This document shows positions 60,032 to 64,000 of a DNA stretch of 64,000 bases, in pieces. A program made the translations under genes and the position numbers. Numbering within the stretch: position 1 is the stretch's first letter; the number at the start of each line of letters is the position of its first letter. The notes beneath the pieces were generated by a model that saw nothing but the letters and a program-made list of their open reading frames with translations, ran no database searches and had not been told where the DNA came from. The stretch is from Shewanella putrefaciens (GTDB lineage Bacteria; Pseudomonadota; Gammaproteobacteria; Enterobacterales; Shewanellaceae): positions 2,294,001 to 2,358,000 of the forward strand of contig NZ_CP066370.1 in the NCBI RefSeq assembly GCF_016406325.1. Reading direction: 5' to 3'.

Positions 60032-62270
60032 AAGGTAACGGTGGGAAAGTGTTAACCCACTGTTTATTGACGGGTTCGCCGCTTATCGTCAAATACTCTA
60101 TCGCGGCTGCACGCCCCGCCAGTACAAACCAGCGCTCCTCACGTAATACTTGCTGCAACGGACGCTGATAAAAATCATCGCTCTCATCTTGAATAGCAGG
60201 AGCTAGCGGTACATTCTGCGCATTTAAAAAACGATAACGGCGCATAAAATCGGCCACAGTTTGACGGGTATCAACATTCGGCAATTGCGTGATATCAATC
60301 AACCAGCTTTGCTCGGGGTGATACACTAGCGCTTGCCATTGAGGCGTACCTTTACAGGCCAAGGTGCTGCTGACATTGATATCGTAAAAATTGCGGCGGA
60401 TCCCATCGGCGCTACTCAATTGGTACAGTACAGACTTATCCAGCCCACCACCGAAACCCGAATTAGTGTTAGAGCTTATATTTGTCCATTGCAGTGTGTG
60501 CCCGTTTACCTTAGGTGCATCCACAACACTGAGCGTACACACCGCTGCCTGCTCTGAGGTTAACAACAAGCTGACACCGTACTTAGCCACGATTTGCGGC
60601 TCAAGTAAGGCGATATCGACAGGTGTGATAGCTTGCGGCTGATTATCATAAGCCGCATACATATCATCACGGTAAAGCAGTTGTTGCTGGACTGGTGGAT
60701 ACGCCACATTTTGCGCGTAATCTAAGGTCGGAATAAAACGAATATTTTTAGTCAGTTCGCCGCTGTCAGCCGCAGTATTCACATAGAGTGTCAGCGTTGG
60801 CGGCACAGTGGTAAAGGTAAACTGCGTGGTCGTTTCATATTGGTCAAATGACACCAGCGCCAACATATTTTGCTCTGCTGAAGTTAACCAATCCGGTCCA
60901 GTGGGCGGCGGTGAAAGATACTGCACCATAGCGCCTTCGGCACCATCATAATGCCTATATAACCAAGATTTGTCAGAACCTCGCGATTTCAATAAATAAC
61001 TGAATGGCTTGTCGGGGAGCGGCGAGAGTTCCAGTTGTAAGTCTTCATACTGCAAGGTCACGGTTTTGCTGGGATCGGGTGTCAGGTTAAGTTTTACCAG
61101 TTTTGCGCCATGATAATGGGCTTTTGCGCGAAACTCAGTAACCTGCGTTAAGAGTTCATTCGGCGCATTCCAGCCGATAAGCAGATTTTGCTGAACGGAT
61201 TGATAAAAACCATCCTGCTCTGGATAACTGTAACTGCCCACCTTACTCAGTTGCAGCGGTAGCACTGTGCCATCCGCACTGTGTGCCGTGATATCGGTTA
61301 AGTTAAACCCACCTTCGGGTTTATAACCTGAAAAATCATGTTGATAAGTTAGATTCAACAAGTCATCTTGCTGGTAAAAGTAACCCGCATCATAGGCAAA
61401 TACGACATCTTGGGTTAAAGCTTTATTAACGTCATCCAGCACAATGTCAGGCTGTTTTGGATACTCAAAGGCAGGGAAATCATAATCAAAACCTAAACGC
61501 TGCGTTAGATCACCTAGCTGGCGCTGTTGCGGCAACATAATGACATTGCTGCGCACTCTGCCTTTATAGCCGTAGCGCTCAAACGGCGCTTCCGCGACTA
61601 AGGCTAACTGCGCTAACCAACCCCGCTCACGCTCTAACATCAACTGACCGTATATTTTGGCTTGCTCACTGTCACTTTCAACTTTGGCTAACACATGCGA
61701 GTCTGTGACTTGTAGTACGGTAAGCTTGGCATTGGCGTGGCCTTGATAGGCAGGAAGCGCAACAACTGCACCTGTTTTAGCGGGTATAGAACTTAGAAAG
61801 GCCGATGAACTAAAGAGCTTTTTCAGTTCCTGCTCAAGCTCTGCACCGCGCTCAGCCAACTGAGCTTGCCATACCGATTTGTTTAGTGCGCTAAATTCTT
61901 TAATGCTGCCATTGTCTAGATTTAACGTAAATTCAAATCCTTGCGAGAAAATAGCGTGCATTTCTGGATTACGATCGGCTCGTTGGCCACTGCTGACACC
62001 GCTTCCTTGACCATCGCGCATGTTCATATAATCGACATGTACTTGAAACCGACTGTTTTTGCCTGTTTCGAGGACCTTATAACGCAACAATTGATGTGAG
62101 CTGGTGTTAACCGTTTCGGTACGCCGACCATTATCTACTGTGATCTTGCTGGTGCTATAAAGCTGATACGAGCGTTCTTCCCCTTTTTCAGGTGTAAACT
62201 CAACATCAGCATCCCCAAAAGAACAGGCCGATAATAAACAGCATGCAACTACGCTAACCAAGTACTTCAT
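60030..62270 (-). CDS. large lipoprotein of unknown function
   Basis: A 746-aa lipoprotein (MKYLVSVVACCLLSACSF; lipobox LSAC). The start at ATG 62270 is supported by AAGGA 6 bases upstream; the frame runs open to 62306. After the signal lies a beta-rich region (residues 20-350) and a second part with PPPTGPDWLTSAEQNML near 460 and a C-terminal Arg-rich segment. I recognise no domain. It forms an operon with the YwqK-repeat gene, so a joint envelope role is inferred. Confidence 0.75.
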   Translation of the reverse strand: MKYLVSVVACCLLSACSFGDADVEFTPEKGEERSYQLYSTSKITVDNGRRTETVNTSSHQLLRYKVLETGKNSRFQVHVDYMNMRDGQGSGVSSGQRADRNPEMHAIFSQGFEFTLNLDNGSIKEFSALNKSVWQAQLAERGAELEQELKKLFSSSAFLSSIPAKTGAVVALPAYQGHANAKLTVLQVTDSHVLAKVESDSEQAKIYGQLMLERERGWLAQLALVAEAPFERYGYKGRVRSNVIMLPQQRQLGDLTQRLGFDYDFPAFEYPKQPDIVLDDVNKALTQDVVFAYDAGYFYQQDDLLNLTYQHDFSGYKPEGGFNLTDITAHSADGTVLPLQLSKVGSYSYPEQDGFYQSVQQNLLIGWNAPNELLTQVTEFRAKAHYHGAKLVKLNLTPDPSKTVTLQYEDLQLELSPLPDKPFSYLLKSRGSDKSWLYRHYDGAEGAMVQYLSPPPTGPDWLTSAEQNMLALVSFDQYETTTQFTFTTVPPTLTLYVNTAADSGELTKNIRFIPTLDYAQNVAYPPVQQQLLYRDDMYAAYDNQPQAITPVDIALLEPQIVAKYGVSLLLTSEQAAVCTLSVVDAPKVNGHTLQWTNISSNTNSGFGGGLDKSVLYQLSSADGIRRNFYDINVSSTLACKGTPQWQALVYHPEQSWLIDITQLPNVDTRQTVADFMRRYRFLNAQNVPLAPAIQDESDDFYQRPLQQVLREERWFVLAGRAAAIEYLTISGEPVNKQWVNTFPPLP

Positions 62271-62860
62271 GGTTATTCCTTGTATCTCAAATAGTAAGCG
62301 CCGCATTATGCCCTTTCGTGCCCAGTAAATAAAATGCTTTGGCTATTTATGCCTGTTCAGCACAACACACGAGTACGCTACTAAAACATCCTTTTTAGAT
62401 AGTCACAGCTACTGCAATGCCAATCTTAGGCAAATTCTTAATGACGAATTCCCGCATAAAGAACTAATGCACAAAGCTAGATCTGCGGCATTAATTGTCA
62501 TTGTTTACCAGTAACTCGCCGATTATTTTATTTAATAAGAAGTATCCCTATAGGCTCAACGGCGACATCTGCAGCACAAGTGTAAATGCCGCGTTCACAT
62601 GATCAATGATGTTCCCGACATCATAGTGACATTTCCCATATCCCTATGGGTCAGATGTGAAAGAGCGGTCATGTCGCCAACGGTCACTGTTGTAACAAAG
62701 CCAATCTTAACTAAGTTATTAATACACAAATCAGCCCTAAACAGCTTTGCCCCAAAGTTTGCTAGCATTTATTTAGTGAATCGAAAATTGACGAACTATT
62801 TGCCCTAACAGTTCTTATCGATGAACCTTATTTTTAGTGAGTCTTCATGAATAAGCGGAA

Positions 62861-62876
62861 CTGGATGGGTATACAG
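62861..62876. promoter_or_regulatory. LexA-box-like sequence
   Basis: CTG-N10-CAG (CTGGATGGGTATACAG) has the exact SOS-box spacing, but only 6 of 10 inner bases match alternating TA. It lies 347 bases upstream of the recombinase gene, so relevance is doubtful. Confidence 0.25.
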
Positions 62877-62921
62877 TCATATTTAAATTTAGATGTTTTT
62901 GAGTGTTTTTACACTCATTAG

Positions 62922-63124
62922 TTTGCGCGTTTTTCCAGCCTAAAATTAACAAAACTCTTTAAAATCATTTATATATACTTTTCCAAAATTAGTTAATAGG
63001 TTTGGAAAACGCGCATGCGCGTTTTTCCAGATGGTGTATTTGATAGAAAGCTGATAAGTTCTTTGCATACAGATAGTTAACTGTGCGCGTTTTCACTGGT
63101 CTAATGAGGTAAACGCGCATGCGC
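62922..63124. repeat. cluster of GCGCGTTTT direct and inverted repeats
   Basis: TGCGCGTTTTTCCAG at 62924, a near-perfect palindrome centred on CGCGCATGCGCG at 63004-63029 with TGGAAAA/TTTTTCCA flanks, GTGCGCGTTTT at 63084, and AAACGCGCATGCGCAC at 63111. AACGCGCATGCGC occurs twice. They look like binding sites or ends for the recombinase or transposase that follows. Confidence 0.65.
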
Positions 63125-63222
63125 ACTAATAAAATGTTGAACTAAGCCGCTGCGCGGAGCCTAAAACGATCCACTGTTCCACACTTACTCCTAGGGATAA
63201 TCCCTCACCTAGGAGGTCTACC

Positions 63223-64000
63223 ATGTCATCACTTCTGCAACAATTCCATGATGAGATTAGTTTACGTGGTTACTCGGCCCGTACGCGTAACGCTTATTTG
63301 TATGCCATCACCCAACTGCAGCAGTATGCCAACCAACCGCTCGATAACATTACGGATGAGCAGCTTACGGCTTATTTCCGTTACTTAAATCTTGAGCGGC
63401 ATCATTCCAGAGCCACCTTAAAGTTACAGCTTAATGGCATTCATTTTTTCTATGAACATGTCCTAAAACGTGACTTTACGATTCAGCTAAGTTTACCGAA
63501 ACGTCCGCACAAGCTGCCGCAATTGCTGAGTTGCCAAGATATCGCGGCACTGCTGTACCACTGTCAAAACCTGAAACAACGCGCCATGTTGGCGCTGTGT
63601 TATGGTTGTGGTTTACGCGTCAGTGAGTTAACCCATATTAAGGTCGCTGATATCGACGGACAGCGGCAGTTGCTCAAAGTGTGTCAAGGCAAGGGGGCCT
63701 GCGACCGCTGGGTGATACTCTCACCGACTTTACTCACCCTGTTGCGTCAGTATTGGCAAGCGTATCATCCAGTCGAATGGTTGTTTGCCTCGACCTATCA
63801 TGATGTGGTTTATCCGCTTCATGAGTCGACCTTTCGTAAAGCCTTAGCGAAGGCGGCCCGCTTAGCGAGTATCACTAAGCCATGCAGTCCACACAGCCTA
63901 AGGCATGCTTATGCGACCCATCAATTACAAGCGGGTATGCCCCTTCATCAATTACAAGCTCAACTTGGTCATCACAGTATTAAGTCCACCGAGCGCTACT
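63223..64000 (+). CDS. tyrosine recombinase/integrase (partial, cut by window end)
   Basis: At least 259 residues: N-terminal SAM-like core-binding domain (YSARTRNAYLYAITQLQQYA) and catalytic domain with R in YGCGLRVSEL, K in CQGKGAC, HSLRHAYATHQLQAG (H-x2-R) and LGHHSIKSTERY, whose final Tyr is the nucleophile, reached just before the edge. The HAYATHQL...GMPL pattern and YGCGLRVSELTHIKVADIDG fit the recombinases found directly upstream of IS91-family transposases rather than integron integrases. aggagg lies 6 bases before the ATG. Confidence 0.85.
   Translation, partial: MSSLLQQFHDEISLRGYSARTRNAYLYAITQLQQYANQPLDNITDEQLTAYFRYLNLERHHSRATLKLQLNGIHFFYEHVLKRDFTIQLSLPKRPHKLPQLLSCQDIAALLYHCQNLKQRAMLALCYGCGLRVSELTHIKVADIDGQRQLLKVCQGKGACDRWVILSPTLLTLLRQYWQAYHPVEWLFASTYHDVVYPLHESTFRKALAKAARLASITKPCSPHSLRHAYATHQLQAGMPLHQLQAQLGHHSIKSTERY

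Larger units (their letters stand above)
62271..63222. other. 952-base non-coding region with hairpins and repeats
   Basis: No convincing gene. It contains two diverged copies of GCCAATCTTA...TTAAT (62419-62446; 62700-62727), hairpins ATGATGT/ACATCAT (62606-62624) and CCCATA/TATGGG (62635-62650), a LexA-like box, and the GCGCGTTTT repeats of the mobile element end. The first part looks like a dispersed intergenic repeat. Confidence 0.5.
62922..64000 (+). mobile_element. probable left part of an IS91-family-type element
   Basis: Repeat-rich end followed by a tyrosine recombinase of the kind that precedes IS91 transposases. The transposase itself would lie beyond the window. The left boundary is a guess placed at the first GCGCGTTTTTCCAG copy. 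Confidence 0.45.

Noticed and set aside
62599..62808. 69-aa plus-strand ORF
   Set aside because: It covers hairpins and a repeat unit; no ribosome site and no recognisable protein features.
63223..64000. Integron integrase
   Set aside because: The visible catalytic domain lacks the extra integron-specific region and fits recombinases paired with IS91 transposases; no attC-type sites were seen.

Overview
The window reads as a chromosomal stretch of a gammaproteobacterium, most likely Shewanella. I infer this from protein similarity to Enterobacteriaceae/Vibrio orthologues, moderate GC, the DUF3334 and CsiV family proteins, a ptsH-ptsI-crr operon with no sugar permease beside it, and the order suhB / trmJ-cysE-iscRSUA-hscBA-fdx. 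No rRNA, tRNA or CRISPR array was seen.

Layout. 1-11 kb: the end of a TgpA-like transglutaminase, then a tight recC-recB-recD operon, an unknown small protein and a DEDDh exonuclease. 11-19 kb: a DUF3334 (CheX-like) protein and two chemoreceptors flanking an ACT-domain gene and ptsHI-crr. 19-27 kb: yffB-dapE-M15 peptidase, alpha/beta hydrolase, carbonic anhydrase, kdsB, DUF2897, an orphan protein and trhO. 27-35 kb: SulP transporter, a divergent LysE exporter/MocR regulator pair, a surface lipoprotein preceded by three tandem Pho-box units, and a Bcr/CflA pump. 35-39 kb: ilvIH, ibpA (sigma32-like promoter and ROSE-like thermometer), ndk and an unlisted 55-aa membrane protein. 39-48 kb: iscX-rimK, the isc operon with IscR sites, cysE, trmJ and divergent suhB. 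49-57 kb: lolCDE, a PilZ-like protein, mfd and csiV. 57-62 kb: acylphosphatase, a gene-poor stretch with an orphan terminator, and a two-gene envelope locus (YwqK/MORN-repeat protein plus large lipoprotein) of unknown function. 62.3-64 kb: repeat-rich DNA leading into a tyrosine recombinase of the type that precedes IS91-family transposases, cut by the window end.

Most notable observations. (1) mfd is interrupted by one in-frame TGA where relatives have a conserved Trp, with both halves otherwise colinear and intact. (2) Three 11-bp-spaced PhoB half-sites precede the choice-of-anchor I lipoprotein. (3) A UUGCU/AGGAU ROSE-type pairing and a sigma32 promoter precede ibpA. (4) An intrinsic terminator with its own upstream promoter-like sequence lies where there is no gene, suggesting a small RNA. 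(5) The lipoprotein/YwqK locus has a full-length anti-Shine-Dalgarno match that contains the upstream stop codon. Several gene starts were moved downstream or to alternative codons on the basis of Shine-Dalgarno position and family N-termini.
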